NCBI GenBank assembly: GCA_910588655.1
Contig: CAJUPJ010000010.1
Coordinates: 1-64,000, forward strand
Direction of reading: 5' to 3'
Length of the DNA: 64,000 nt
Source: an uncultured Lachnospiraceae bacterium
GTDB lineage: Bacteria; Bacillota; Clostridia; Lachnospirales; Lachnospiraceae
In this document: one piece after another, positions 18,971-27,854 of the stretch
Position numbering within the stretch: the first letter of the stretch is position 1
Layout of the letters: each line of letters starts with the position of its first letter
The notes under the pieces: generated by a model
Databases searched by the model: none
Seen by the model: the letters and a program-made list of their open reading frames with translations, nothing else
What the model was told of the DNA's origin: nothing
Program-made: the position numbers and the translations under genes

Positions 18971-19576
18971 ATGGACAATAATGCATTATTTAAACTTACA
19001 AGCGGTTTATTCCTGCTTATTTCAAAGACAGATAAAGACAACGGATGTATAATAAACACTGTATTACAGGTTACAGCATCTCCTGTACGGATAATAACTG
19101 TTGTTAACAAAAAGAACTATACACATGATATGTTAAAGGAAACAGGCATTTTTAATGTATCAGTCCTTTCAGAAAAAGCACCAATGGATATATATAAAAG
19201 GTTTGGATATGCAAGCGGACGTGATACAGATAAATTTAGCGGTTTTAACAGTGTATCACGTTCAGAAAATGGTCTTTTATACCTTACAGAGTACAGTAAC
19301 GCCTTTTTATCTGCTAAAATAACAGAAGAAAAAGACTTAGGGACGCATACTCTTTTTACAGCAGATGTAACAGATGCAGAAATTATTACAGAAGATACAT
19401 CTGTAACTTATGATTATTACCAGAAAAATATTAAGACAGCAGCACCGTCAAAAACAGATGGTAAAAAAGGATTTATATGTACAGTTTGTGGTTATATTTA
19501 TGAAGGCAGTACGCTTCCAGAAGATTATATATGTCCTGTATGCAAACATGGGGCAGAGGCATTTAAGCCATTATAA
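18971..19576 (+). CDS. Flavin reductase-like protein fused to rubredoxin
   Basis: Residues about 1-150 form a flavin-reductase-like FMN-binding split-barrel domain, and residues about 158-201 are a rubredoxin with both iron-ligand pairs (CTVCGYIYEG and CPVCKHG). This is the layout of clostridial high-molecular-weight rubredoxin, which passes electrons from NAD(P)H or flavin to oxygen- or peroxide-reducing partners. It supports an anaerobic host. Cytoplasmic; it follows the MutS-like gene by 59 bases. Confidence 0.88.
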   Translation: MDNNALFKLTSGLFLLISKTDKDNGCIINTVLQVTASPVRIITVVNKKNYTHDMLKETGIFNVSVLSEKAPMDIYKRFGYASGRDTDKFSGFNSVSRSENGLLYLTEYSNAFLSAKITEEKDLGTHTLFTADVTDAEIITEDTSVTYDYYQKNIKTAAPSKTDGKKGFICTVCGYIYEGSTLPEDYICPVCKHGAEAFKPL

Positions 19577-19654
19577 ATTAATACATGCGGGCTTGGTATT
19601 TTTAACAAAACAAAAAATATTGATAAATTTATATTAAAAAAAACAACAAATTCC

Positions 19655-19682
19655 TTGAAATATTATCTGCCTCTGGTATAAT
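19655..19682 (+). promoter_or_regulatory. Promoter of the toxin-antitoxin pair
   Basis: TTGAAA at 19655-19660 and TATAAT at 19677-19682 with a 16-base spacer, ending 43 bases before the antitoxin ATG. This class is usually autorepressed, but no clear palindrome over the promoter was identified. Confidence 0.65.
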
Positions 19683-19725
19683 AAATATGGATTATATACA
19701 TTATTAATAGACTGGAGGTATTAAT

Positions 19726-20052
19726 ATGCAACAGATGTCTGTTATGGGGATGCTTAAAACAATGATTCCTATTTCACGTTTTAATAAAGGAGAAGCAAAT
19801 AAAATTTTTGATGAAGTGGAAACAACAGGGACAAAGATTGTGGTAAAAAATAACAAGCCTGCCTGTGTACTGGTTTCACCAAGACAATATGAATCATTAA
19901 TAGAGATGCTTTCTGATTTCATTCTTATGGAGGAAGCGGAAGAACGTATGAAACATTATGATGCTTCTGGGAACCGGACCCAGGAACAGATGATGCAGGA
20001 ATTTGGCATTACACAAAGCGAACTAGATACAATAGACGTGGAACTTGAATAA
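19726..20052 (+). CDS. Phd/YefM-family antitoxin
   Basis: A 108-aa protein with the Phd/YefM layout: an N-terminal DNA-binding part (MIPISRFNKGEANKIFDEV), a central strand VVKNNKPACVLVSPRQYE that is typical of the family, and a longer acidic C-terminal tail expected to wrap the toxin. It is followed by a RelE/ParE-like toxin whose ribosome site overlaps this stop codon. The tail past residue 75 is longer than in small YefM proteins. Predicted autorepressor. Confidence 0.88.
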   Translation: MQQMSVMGMLKTMIPISRFNKGEANKIFDEVETTGTKIVVKNNKPACVLVSPRQYESLIEMLSDFILMEEAEERMKHYDASGNRTQEQMMQEFGITQSELDTIDVELE

Positions 20053-20062
20053 AGGTAGTTTT

Positions 20063-20398
20063 ATGAAATGGACAGTAGAATATATTAAAGAGGCACAGAA
20101 AGATTTACGTAAATTAGACCCATATGTGAGGAAAATGGTTTTAAAAGCTATTAACAAAACTGCAGAACATCCAATGCCCCCGCCAGATGGTATTGGAACA
20201 CCACTAGGTAGTCACATTTCATCTAAACTGAGTGGTTTTTTCAAGATAAAACTTAAAAACCTTGGATATCGTGTGGTATATAATTTAGTCTTTGAAGATA
20301 ATGTTATGAAAATTATCATTATTTCAGTAAGAGATGATGAAATTGTATATAAAAAAGCAGAACGCCGTATCCAGGAGCTAATAAAGCCAAAAGAGTAA
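20063..20398 (+). CDS. RelE/ParE-superfamily toxin
   Basis: A basic 111-aa protein with the RelE/ParE fold signature: WTVEYIKEAQKDLRKLD, a central loop LSGFFKIKLKNLGYRVVYNL with the typical Arg, and a C-terminal IIIISVRDDEIVYKKAERR. The open frame starts at a TTG at 20045 inside the antitoxin, but the ATG at 20063 follows AAAGGTAG with good spacing and is preferred. RelE members cleave mRNA on the ribosome and ParE members poison gyrase; the sequence alone does not decide, though the final basic residues favour a RelE-like role. Confidence 0.85.
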   Translation: MKWTVEYIKEAQKDLRKLDPYVRKMVLKAINKTAEHPMPPPDGIGTPLGSHISSKLSGFFKIKLKNLGYRVVYNLVFEDNVMKIIIISVRDDEIVYKKAERRIQELIKPKE

Positions 20399-20478
20399 AA
20401 AATGCCAGCACAAAAAATTATTCCTGGATTAACTTAAAAAACTATATTTAAAACAGAAGGTTAGCAGGAGATATATAC

Positions 20479-21615
20479 ATGAAAATTTTAGTAATACCAG
20501 ACTCCTTCAAAGGAAGCCTGTCTTCGGCAGAGGCAGGAAAAAGCATAGAAAATGGCATTAAGAAAGTATATAGCAATGCACAGGTTACAATATTTCCGCT
20601 TGCAGATGGCGGGGAGGGTACAACTGATGCACTGGCATATGGCTGTAATGGCAAAATATATAATGTAAATGTTACTGGACCGGCAGGCAGAAAAGTATCC
20701 TGTAAATATGCAGTTATTAACGGCAATACAGCAGTAATCGAAATGGCTGGTGCATCGGGGCTTACCCTTGCCAGCCATGAAGAAAGAAATCCACTTTATA
20801 CAACTACATATGGTACAGGTGAAGTTATAAAAGATGCAATAAAAAGAGGCTGCCGCAAGTTTATTATTGGTATCGGCGGAAGTGCCACAAATGATGGCGG
20901 TATTGGGATGTTACAGGCTCTTGGGTTTGGAATGGAAAATAAAGATGGAAGACAAGTGGCATATGGAGCATATGGCTTAAAGGAGCTTGCAGTTATTAAA
21001 AAAGAAAATATTATGCCAGAACTAAAAGAATGTAGCTTTAAAGTAGCCTGTGATGTAACAAACCCGTTGTGCGGAGAAAATGGCTGCAGTGCGGTTTTTG
21101 CACCACAAAAAGGTGCAACACCTGAAATGGTAAAGCAGATGGACAGATGGATGGAAGATTACCAGGCGTTGGTAAAAAGAACCATGCCATCAGCAGATGG
21201 CAATATTCCAGGTTCAGGCGCAGGAGGCGGTATTGGCTTTGCATTTGTAACATTTTTAAATGCAAGTTTAGAACCAGGTGTACAGCTTATATTAAACGAA
21301 ACTGGTATTACCAGCCATATAAAAGCAGCAGATATTATTGTAACAGGAGAGGGATGCCTTGACGGGCAGACTGTAATGGGAAAAGCACCAGCAGGTGTTG
21401 CAAAGATTGCGAAACAGTATGGCAAGCCTGTAATTGCATTTTCGGGATGTGTTACAGACCAGGCATCTGCCTGTAATAATGCGGGTATTGACGCATTTTT
21501 CCCAGTTTTAAGGTCAGTATGTACTTTAGATGAAGCAATGGAAAAGGAGAGGGCTCAACGAAATATAGAAGATACAGTTGAGCAGGTTTTCCGTCTTATA
21601 AAAATAATGGGATAA
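20479..21615 (+). CDS. glxK: Glycerate kinase
   Basis: ATP-dependent phosphorylation of D-glycerate; GlxK/GarK family. The 378-aa protein opens with ILVIPDSFKGSLSS, has FPLADGGEGT, GIGGSATNDGG (nucleotide loop) and the C-terminal TGEGCLDGQT, all characteristic. No other glycerate or glyoxylate pathway gene lies nearby, so it is probably a single-gene unit. The product may be 2-phosphoglycerate, as in the GarK group, but this is not resolved here. Confidence 0.92.
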   Translation: MKILVIPDSFKGSLSSAEAGKSIENGIKKVYSNAQVTIFPLADGGEGTTDALAYGCNGKIYNVNVTGPAGRKVSCKYAVINGNTAVIEMAGASGLTLASHEERNPLYTTTYGTGEVIKDAIKRGCRKFIIGIGGSATNDGGIGMLQALGFGMENKDGRQVAYGAYGLKELAVIKKENIMPELKECSFKVACDVTNPLCGENGCSAVFAPQKGATPEMVKQMDRWMEDYQALVKRTMPSADGNIPGSGAGGGIGFAFVTFLNASLEPGVQLILNETGITSHIKAADIIVTGEGCLDGQTVMGKAPAGVAKIAKQYGKPVIAFSGCVTDQASACNNAGIDAFFPVLRSVCTLDEAMEKERAQRNIEDTVEQVFRLIKIMG

Positions 21616-21704
21616 TTTACAGTTAATTTGTCTAAAATATTTTTCCTGCAAAATGTTTTAATTTTAACAGAAAATGTTTTTTGAAACTTACAAAGAGTAG
21701 ATTA

Positions 21705-21855
21705 GCTGGCAAATTTCAAATGTGCTTCCAATGAACAAGCTGTACAGCGCCGCTGGTGCTTAAGCCCTGTACTTTAGGGCTTTATGCATCCATTGCGTGA
21801 GCTGTTCAAGCGCAAGCGTGCTTTGTTCATGGAAGCTACATTTGGATTTGCCAGC
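21705..21855 (-). repeat. Palindromic element, copy D (short type, reversed)
   Basis: Inverted ends GCTGGCAAATTTCAAATG and CATTTGGATTTGCCAGC. On the minus strand the core reads CGCTTGCGC, then CGC-AA-TGG-A-TG (21782-21797, one extra A), CATAAA, apical stem GCCCT/AGGGC, TTAAG, CACCA-GCG (21751-21758). The inner stem CAGC/GCTG differs from copies B and C but still pairs. It sits between the convergent ends of glycerate kinase and the recombinase. Confidence 0.85.
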
Positions 21856-21886
21856 CCATCAGCTTATCAAATCAAATTCATTTTAA

Positions 21887-22951
21887 CTAACTTTTACGCA
21901 GGGTTACGGCACTTGCGGCGCTGCGTTTTTTATCATCATTAATTGCAGCGTAATGTTTTTTAGTAGTATTTACATCATTATGTCCAAGTACGTCTGCAAC
22001 AAGATAAATATCACCTGTCTGGTGGTAAAGTGCTGTACCGTATGTACTTCTTAATTTATGAGGGGTTATATGTTTAAAAGTTGTAATCTGGCTGGCATAT
22101 TCTTTTACAAGATTTTCAACGGCCTGTACTGTTATACGGCGTTTCTGTATAGAGTAGAACAGTGCATGTTCATGGCCGGTTTTAGGCTGGATTGTACATC
22201 TTGAAATTTCTACATAATTAATAAGTGCTTCGGCAACTTCATCACTAAAATAAACATATTCTTCCTTGCCGCCTTTGCGTATAATCCTTATCCTGTTTTC
22301 TTTAAAATCCACATCTTCAATATTTAAGCCGACACATTCCGACACACGTATTCCAGTTCCAAGAAACAGGGTAAATATAGCAATATTCCTTAATTTATTC
22401 TTTTCATAATATGTTTTTTTAATGCCTTTAAGGTCTTTGCCTCCATGTTCAACAAGCGCTAAAAGTCCGTCAATCTCATCAGCGTCAAGACGGATTATTT
22501 CATGTTCATGTATTTTGGGCATATCAATAACTTCAACAGGGTTATTTTTAATAATTTTTCTTTTCTGGTAATACATATAAAAACTGCGCAAAGAAGCTAT
22601 TTTACGGTGAAGCCCGCGTTCGTCGTTAGTATATTTTTTACCATTGTAATAATATAATTTAAGATATTCCATATATTCCTCAATATCTACAGGTTCAAGA
22701 TTTTCAAGATGCCCAAGTGTAATGTCGGGGATAACGTCAACATCCAGACCTGAATTTTCTGATACAAGGAACCTGAAAAAAGTCCGCAGGTCATACGCAT
22801 AGCCAACACGTGTCCTTGCAGATGTAGAAGGTTCAATGCCACGGAAAAAATCTTTACAGAATTTTGGCATTTCGTTTAAAAGATTTCTTAACGTTTGTGT
22901 GTATTGTTGCATACTTTGCTGGTGGTAAGTTTCATTAGCTGGTTTGCCCAT
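21887..22951 (-). CDS. Tyrosine recombinase, XerC/XerD-like
   Basis: Site-specific recombinase. The 354-aa protein has an N-terminal SAM-like DNA-binding domain (about 30-180) and a catalytic domain with TGIRVSE, HKLRSTYG, LGHNDVNTT and the nucleophile Tyr in KKHYAAI, so the R..H-x-x-R..H..Y set is intact. The ribosome site AAGGAG lies before the ATG. It could be the chromosomal Xer protein or an integrase for a local mobile unit; no attachment site or other mobile gene adjoins it. It is preceded by a tandem 19-base repeat. Confidence 0.85.
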   Translation of the reverse strand: MGKPANETYHQQSMQQYTQTLRNLLNEMPKFCKDFFRGIEPSTSARTRVGYAYDLRTFFRFLVSENSGLDVDVIPDITLGHLENLEPVDIEEYMEYLKLYYYNGKKYTNDERGLHRKIASLRSFYMYYQKRKIIKNNPVEVIDMPKIHEHEIIRLDADEIDGLLALVEHGGKDLKGIKKTYYEKNKLRNIAIFTLFLGTGIRVSECVGLNIEDVDFKENRIRIIRKGGKEEYVYFSDEVAEALINYVEISRCTIQPKTGHEHALFYSIQKRRITVQAVENLVKEYASQITTFKHITPHKLRSTYGTALYHQTGDIYLVADVLGHNDVNTTKKHYAAINDDKKRSAASAVTLRKS

Positions 22952-22964
22952 AAAATTTCTCCTT

Positions 22965-23002
22965 ATTTAAAAATGTTATCCTAATTTAAAAATATTATCT
23001 TA
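22965..23002. repeat. Tandem 19-base repeat before the recombinase start
   Basis: ATTTAAAAATGTTATCCTA (22965-22983) is followed at once by ATTTAAAAATATTATCTTA (22984-23002), 17 of 19 identical. They lie directly upstream of the recombinase ribosome site, where an operator or core recombination site could be. Confidence 0.55.
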
Positions 23003-23042
23003 ACCAGGCTATATTATAGAGCACTATTGCTGTTTTGGCAGC

Positions 23043-23076
23043 ATCTCTTTGATAAACTGGAATTTATCAAAGAGAT
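23043..23076 (-). terminator. Perfect hairpin at the end of the accessory operon
   Basis: Arms of 14 bases (ATCTCTTTGATAAA at 23043-23056 and its exact complement at 23063-23076) with a 6-base loop. The stem includes the stop codon of the amidase-like gene. A strong T run does not follow, so it may act as a transcript-end stabiliser or weak terminator. Confidence 0.5.
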
Positions 23077-24032
23077 ATCAAATACCTCTTAATGCCATTT
23101 ACAATCCCCTCTGCCATTTTATCCTGGAAACCACTGTTATTCATTTTGTTATAATCCCTCTTATTAGTAATATATCCCATCTCTATTATTGCCATAGGAA
23201 TTTTGCAACAATTTATACTTGGGTAATTGTCACTTTCTTTAACACCCCTGCCATTAAAACCTGTTTCTTTTGTATATGCTTCAAGTATGTTTTTTGCAAG
23301 CAGTTTGTTTCTTAAATATTTTTTCTTTTTAATATTCTGGTTATTCCTGGTGCTGCAATATACTGTAGTGCCATTTCTTTTTTTTCTGGCAGCGCTGCCA
23401 AAGCATATACTTACCATAGCGTCAGCTTTTATCTGGTTTGCAAGCCCTGCCATGTATTCACTGTTAATATTAATATCAGTATTTATTATTGCTATATATC
23501 CGTTTTCTTCAAGTTTTTCCTTAATTTTCTGTGCAATTTTAAAATTAAGGCTGTTTTCTTGCACGCTGCTGTTTGTTGCTGTTTCTGCCCAAGCAGCCTG
23601 TTTTGCTCCTGTTTCCTGGTTTCCTGCATCTATAACTATAACTTTCGGACGCTGGGAATTTAAGCTGTTATCTTCGGGCAGATTGCCTATACAGCTGCTC
23701 CATACATAACAACCGTCTTCGGTCTGCGTATAAATCTGACCGTCTTTTTGGGATTTGGTTTTGATTTTATCCCCATAAAAATACTTTCCCATTATTGCAT
23801 CTTTTGTTTTATTTTCTGATACTGTATTATATTTAAAAACAGGAAGTTCATTTACAAGCACATGGTATGAAATTTCTGGTGTTTCTGTTGGCATAATGAC
23901 AGGCTCTTTTGTAGCTTCAGCCATTGACATAATTTCTTTGTCATTTATAATAAACTTAATTATAGAGATATTGCCAAATATAACAGCCAGTGCCAGTACA
24001 CTGTAAATTATAATATTTATACCTTTTTTCAT
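23067..24032 (-). CDS. Amidase_3-like protein lacking zinc-ligand histidines
   Basis: A 321-aa protein: N-terminal membrane anchor (about 6-28), an SH3-like region (about 55-115) and an N-acetylmuramoyl-L-alanine amidase fold (129-321). In active enzymes zinc is held by His-Glu-His. Here the first His position is N138 (VIDAGNQ instead of DAGHQ) and the second is C210 (MVSICFGS instead of SIH), while E159 and the catalytic E284 (IEMGYITN) remain. It is therefore probably inactive and may bind cell-wall peptides as a receptor. It is last in the tubulin/vWA operon, 80 bases after the vWA gene, with its own GGGGGA ribosome site. Confidence 0.75.
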   Translation of the reverse strand: MKKGINIIIYSVLALAVIFGNISIIKFIINDKEIMSMAEATKEPVIMPTETPEISYHVLVNELPVFKYNTVSENKTKDAIMGKYFYGDKIKTKSQKDGQIYTQTEDGCYVWSSCIGNLPEDNSLNSQRPKVIVIDAGNQETGAKQAAWAETATNSSVQENSLNFKIAQKIKEKLEENGYIAIINTDININSEYMAGLANQIKADAMVSICFGSAARKKRNGTTVYCSTRNNQNIKKKKYLRNKLLAKNILEAYTKETGFNGRGVKESDNYPSINCCKIPMAIIEMGYITNKRDYNKMNNSGFQDKMAEGIVNGIKRYLISL

Positions 24033-24112
24033 AATAATCCCCCATGCCGCGCTTTATTGGTCAAAATAATTAAAAATAATGAAAAATGCTACAGCATTTA
24101 TGCTGTTGTCAT

Positions 24113-25267
24113 TTATGCTGCGGATGACATATCTTCGTGGAGTAACGTAAATGCCACAAGTACACAAACAGTTATACGGACAATTCCAGGCGGCAGGCAA
24201 AAGAAATCCATTCCTGCTTCCATAAATATTCCTGCCATTACACTTCCTGCAACTGAACTGGACAATACAGTATTAGTATTAAGAAATCTTTCACACAGAA
24301 TTGCTTTTTCTACAGCTATTATAATTCCTAAACATATAATAAATAAAACACGTAAAACCACAAACAACCAGTTTATATTGTCTCCGATACTGGTTTTTAG
24401 AAGACTCCTGTCTTCCTCCGTTTCTTCTACCATCTGTTTCATTTCCTGTTCAAGCTGTTCCACATTATCTACACTAACAAACATACCACCGGTACTTTCT
24501 GCTGTGTGCATCAGAAGACTTGTATCAGCTTTATGGGTCATTCCCACTGTACTAATTGTAATATCCTGTTCTTTAAACTGTTCCAGCATCTTATTATATT
24601 CATCCATATTTGAACTATCTACATCGGTAGCCTGTCCGTCACTTAATAAAATCACCCTGGAGTCATTGCCTAAAACCATTTTTCCACTTTGGATATCCTC
24701 CAGCACTGTTCTTAAAGCATTAGCTATCTGAGTGCCTCCTGCATTTACAATTTCCTGTTCTTTAATACTATTGTCTATTGGGGACATCTCCCTGGCAAGT
24801 TCTGTTGAATCTGAAAACTTGTAAATTGCATATTCAAATTTGGAATCTTTATTGCCCAGTAATTTATCAATTGCCTGGTAACGTATTCCATCAGGGTCTG
24901 TATTATCCATAGAGCCTGAATTATCTACAACAAACAAATAAGATGAAAAGTCCTGCCCTTTTGCTTTTAATGATATATTGCTATATAGAAATTCAAATAA
25001 TAATGACAAAAATATCATTAAAACAAAGGCAGCCAGCCATTGTTTTTTATTTACTTGTGTATAAGACTGGTAATTACCTGATTTTCCTATAAAATAGACT
25101 GCAATCCCAATAAACAGGAACATTCCTGTAAAATACAGCATTACAACTATAATATGCGGTACTGGCAGTTCCATGCTTTTGTATATTAATTCACCTGCCA
25201 GCCCATATATAAACCCTGCTAAAATACTGCCAATAATCATTTTTATTGAGAAACGCTTTTTCCACAT
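24113..25267 (-). CDS. Membrane vWA-domain protein
   Basis: 384 aa. Three N-terminal hydrophobic helices (about 10-28, 38-60, 78-95), a vWA domain (about 108-280) with an intact metal-ion-dependent adhesion motif DNSGSM at 115-120 and the later Thr/Asp positions (GGTQIA, LLSDGQATD), then further C-terminal membrane helices (about 300-375). The layout resembles BatA/BatB-type vWA membrane proteins but it has no MoxR ATPase partner here. It starts 14 bases after the GAP1-like gene, so the two are surely co-transcribed. Confidence 0.82.
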   Translation of the reverse strand: MWKKRFSIKMIIGSILAGFIYGLAGELIYKSMELPVPHIIVVMLYFTGMFLFIGIAVYFIGKSGNYQSYTQVNKKQWLAAFVLMIFLSLLFEFLYSNISLKAKGQDFSSYLFVVDNSGSMDNTDPDGIRYQAIDKLLGNKDSKFEYAIYKFSDSTELAREMSPIDNSIKEQEIVNAGGTQIANALRTVLEDIQSGKMVLGNDSRVILLSDGQATDVDSSNMDEYNKMLEQFKEQDITISTVGMTHKADTSLLMHTAESTGGMFVSVDNVEQLEQEMKQMVEETEEDRSLLKTSIGDNINWLFVVLRVLFIICLGIIIAVEKAILCERFLNTNTVLSSSVAGSVMAGIFMEAGMDFFCLPPGIVRITVCVLVAFTLLHEDMSSAA

Positions 25268-25281
25268 TTATGCACTACCAC

Positions 25282-27804
25282 CTATTCTTTTAAGGTAATC
25301 CCGTATAGAAACACTGAAGCTGCTGCAATGTCTAAAAATACCATACTGCATATTGCTTTTACCAGAAAAATATCAATATCCCAGACAACAATTACCATAA
25401 ACAAAAATACAATAACAATGTCTATACATACCAATATATCATTAATAGTTTTTATACCTCGTTTTTTAAGCAATACAGTAATTTTATTGTTGCCAGCTCT
25501 GTATAATATATAAGCAACTAAAACAAATAATGGAATAACAAAAACCTTTGCAAGCAACAGTAGTATATCACTTCCCATGCTGCTATAACGCCATAACGAT
25601 AAATTACAAATAACAAAAGTAAAAAGTGCAAAGAAACCGATAATCTCCCTGTGAAGTGTATAATAAAATAACTGTTTTGTATTCCTGCTGGCACTTTCCT
25701 TGCCAGACAGGCAGCTTTGTAATTTATTTAAAACTTTCCTGCCATCCCTGTCAAGATTATAGTATTTTGCTTCTCTTTTATTCTTAATTGTATTTTCTGC
25801 GGACTGTATTACAATTCTCTTAATTTCTTCCTTTTGTAATAAAGGAGAAGCTTGTACAAACTCTTCTATTAAATTTTCATCAATTCCATTGTTACCTTCT
25901 ATTTCATTTATCCAGTCTGCCAGTGCAAATTGTTTATTTTTAACATTATAATTTAATAACAATGAAATTTCCATATCCCTGTATGTTGTTTTTCTTTTTA
26001 TTCCAGTATTAAATCCTTTTTTAAGTTCCTGTAAAACCCTGTTTTTAAATTCTTTATTATTAAACTGGTTATTTGTAAATATAAACTGGTTAAGCTCTGC
26101 TATTTCTGAAAACTGTAAAACATTTTCAGCCATAAGTAAAAGCCAGCTTACATTTTCTGCATCTGGGGATGGTTTTCCTTCAAATCCGCCAGCAATCTTT
26201 TGTACCTGGCAGAACTTATAATTATCCCAGTCCTTTATTCTAAACCAGTCCATATTAAAATTATTCCATAATACATAACATGAATAATAAAAAATATCTT
26301 TTAAACCATTAAATCCGCTAAACCTGTCTGCAACCAGTTTTACCTTTTTTACCACATTGGACATTCCTGTAAAACTTGTAGCTTCTTTTATTTCTTTACC
26401 AATAATACTTTTAATCTGTTTTAAAAATGCCTGGTAAGTATCTGCAGAAATATTCTTTCTATTATTGGCTAAATATTCTTCTGCTTTATCTAAGTTAATA
26501 ATTTCAGAAGGGAGAAACCTGTTTATAAAATAACTGTTATAAAATTCATAACTGATTTCTTTTAAATATGCACATACTAAGTTATACAGTGAAGGGTTTT
26601 CTTTCTTCAAATTCCAGAGAATATCAAAGCCCTTTTCTGTCCTGCCATTCTTTTTACATCCAAGTATAAGCTTTATAAAAACATATGCAATCTGCGTATG
26701 AAGCCTTTCAAGAGTAAACTTCCCATAAAGCCCTTTTATTTTTTCTATTGGTATTTTTTTAGTAATATCAATGTTATTATTATAAGCCGTTTCTAAAAGG
26801 GCTGCTATATATTCTGCAGCTTCATCACTATTTGTAATATCATATTTTAATAAAGTATCTAAAAGCCCAGGGACTGTCTCTGGCAGTATGCCACCATCTT
26901 CATTTTTTTTTATTTTTGCCTGGAAACCTGCTTCAATCATTTCACAATCTGCATTTTTTAAAGGATTTTTATATGAAGCATTTATAAAATTAGCTATATT
27001 CTGGAATGCCCTGTCCCTGTTTTCATTATTATAATATACAGGAGTATTATAAATCCGTATAAAATAATACTTCTGCAGCATTGAATAATCACAAAAAGCT
27101 TCCCCGCTGTCTAAGTCAAAGTAATTATTTCCTTCCGTAATATCAGAAAAATAAATGGTTGTATGCATTCCTTTATATGAAAATGAAAGTGCCTTTTGCC
27201 TTAAATGGTAAGGCAGCCCTGCCATAACCAGGTACATAATATCTTTGTATATTTCCCAGTAATTATCTAAAGACGTGCTGCATTTTATACACATAGGGCT
27301 GCTATATCCTTCTATTGCGCAGATTGCCCCAAGAACCAGGTTTTTGTACTGCGCATTTGAAATATGGTATTTATCAATAAGATTATTATAATCAATTCTT
27401 TCATATTGAAGTGAATGTTCTATTGGATATGCCTTAATTCCAGGCATGTATTCCATATCAAATGTCCCTGGCTTAATACCAAACAGCATTTCTGGATGCA
27501 GGCATAATTCATAATAGTCTTTTGTGCTAAAACAATAAGTATGGACATAAGCCACGCCCCTGCCGTCTTCGCCATGTGCAGCATAGTTTACATGTATAAA
27601 ATATATAAATTTATCATATTGGAATAAACCTGCTGTTTCCGCAGGCATATTTATTGTTTCCTGTAAATTTATCAGGCTTGCTGCAATACCCTTAAACCCA
27701 TCTATTGCAAAGTTTGACATTCCATCAGAAGGCGCTATAATATCCCAGCCTGACCCTCTTCCCTGTTTACCCAGCCTGAAATACCCTGCCTGGTATAAGT
27801 CCAT
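25282..27804 (-). CDS. GAP1-like GTPase-associated protein with four C-terminal membrane helices
   Basis: 840 aa. The N-terminus (YQAGYFRLGKQGRGSGWDI...) resembles the GTPase-associated protein 1 N-terminal domain described for bacterial GTPase-centred conflict systems. That family assignment is from memory of its general pattern and is moderate. A long helical middle (about 300-690) follows, then four hydrophobic segments (about 715-838) that should anchor it in the membrane. The gene follows the GTPase gene by 50 bases with a perfect AAGGAGG site, matching the expected GTPase/GAP1 pairing. Molecular function unknown; likely adaptor or regulator of the GTPase. Confidence 0.6.
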   Translation of the reverse strand: MDLYQAGYFRLGKQGRGSGWDIIAPSDGMSNFAIDGFKGIAASLINLQETINMPAETAGLFQYDKFIYFIHVNYAAHGEDGRGVAYVHTYCFSTKDYYELCLHPEMLFGIKPGTFDMEYMPGIKAYPIEHSLQYERIDYNNLIDKYHISNAQYKNLVLGAICAIEGYSSPMCIKCSTSLDNYWEIYKDIMYLVMAGLPYHLRQKALSFSYKGMHTTIYFSDITEGNNYFDLDSGEAFCDYSMLQKYYFIRIYNTPVYYNNENRDRAFQNIANFINASYKNPLKNADCEMIEAGFQAKIKKNEDGGILPETVPGLLDTLLKYDITNSDEAAEYIAALLETAYNNNIDITKKIPIEKIKGLYGKFTLERLHTQIAYVFIKLILGCKKNGRTEKGFDILWNLKKENPSLYNLVCAYLKEISYEFYNSYFINRFLPSEIINLDKAEEYLANNRKNISADTYQAFLKQIKSIIGKEIKEATSFTGMSNVVKKVKLVADRFSGFNGLKDIFYYSCYVLWNNFNMDWFRIKDWDNYKFCQVQKIAGGFEGKPSPDAENVSWLLLMAENVLQFSEIAELNQFIFTNNQFNNKEFKNRVLQELKKGFNTGIKRKTTYRDMEISLLLNYNVKNKQFALADWINEIEGNNGIDENLIEEFVQASPLLQKEEIKRIVIQSAENTIKNKREAKYYNLDRDGRKVLNKLQSCLSGKESASRNTKQLFYYTLHREIIGFFALFTFVICNLSLWRYSSMGSDILLLLAKVFVIPLFVLVAYILYRAGNNKITVLLKKRGIKTINDILVCIDIVIVFLFMVIVVWDIDIFLVKAICSMVFLDIAAASVFLYGITLKE

Positions 27805-27854
27805 GCAAAAACCTCCTTAAAATGATATCCGCAAAACAATGTCAAACGGATTGC

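Noticed and set aside
23043..23076. CRISPR-like or attachment-site reading of the perfect hairpin
   Set aside because: Single copy with no spacer array; best explained as a transcript-end hairpin.
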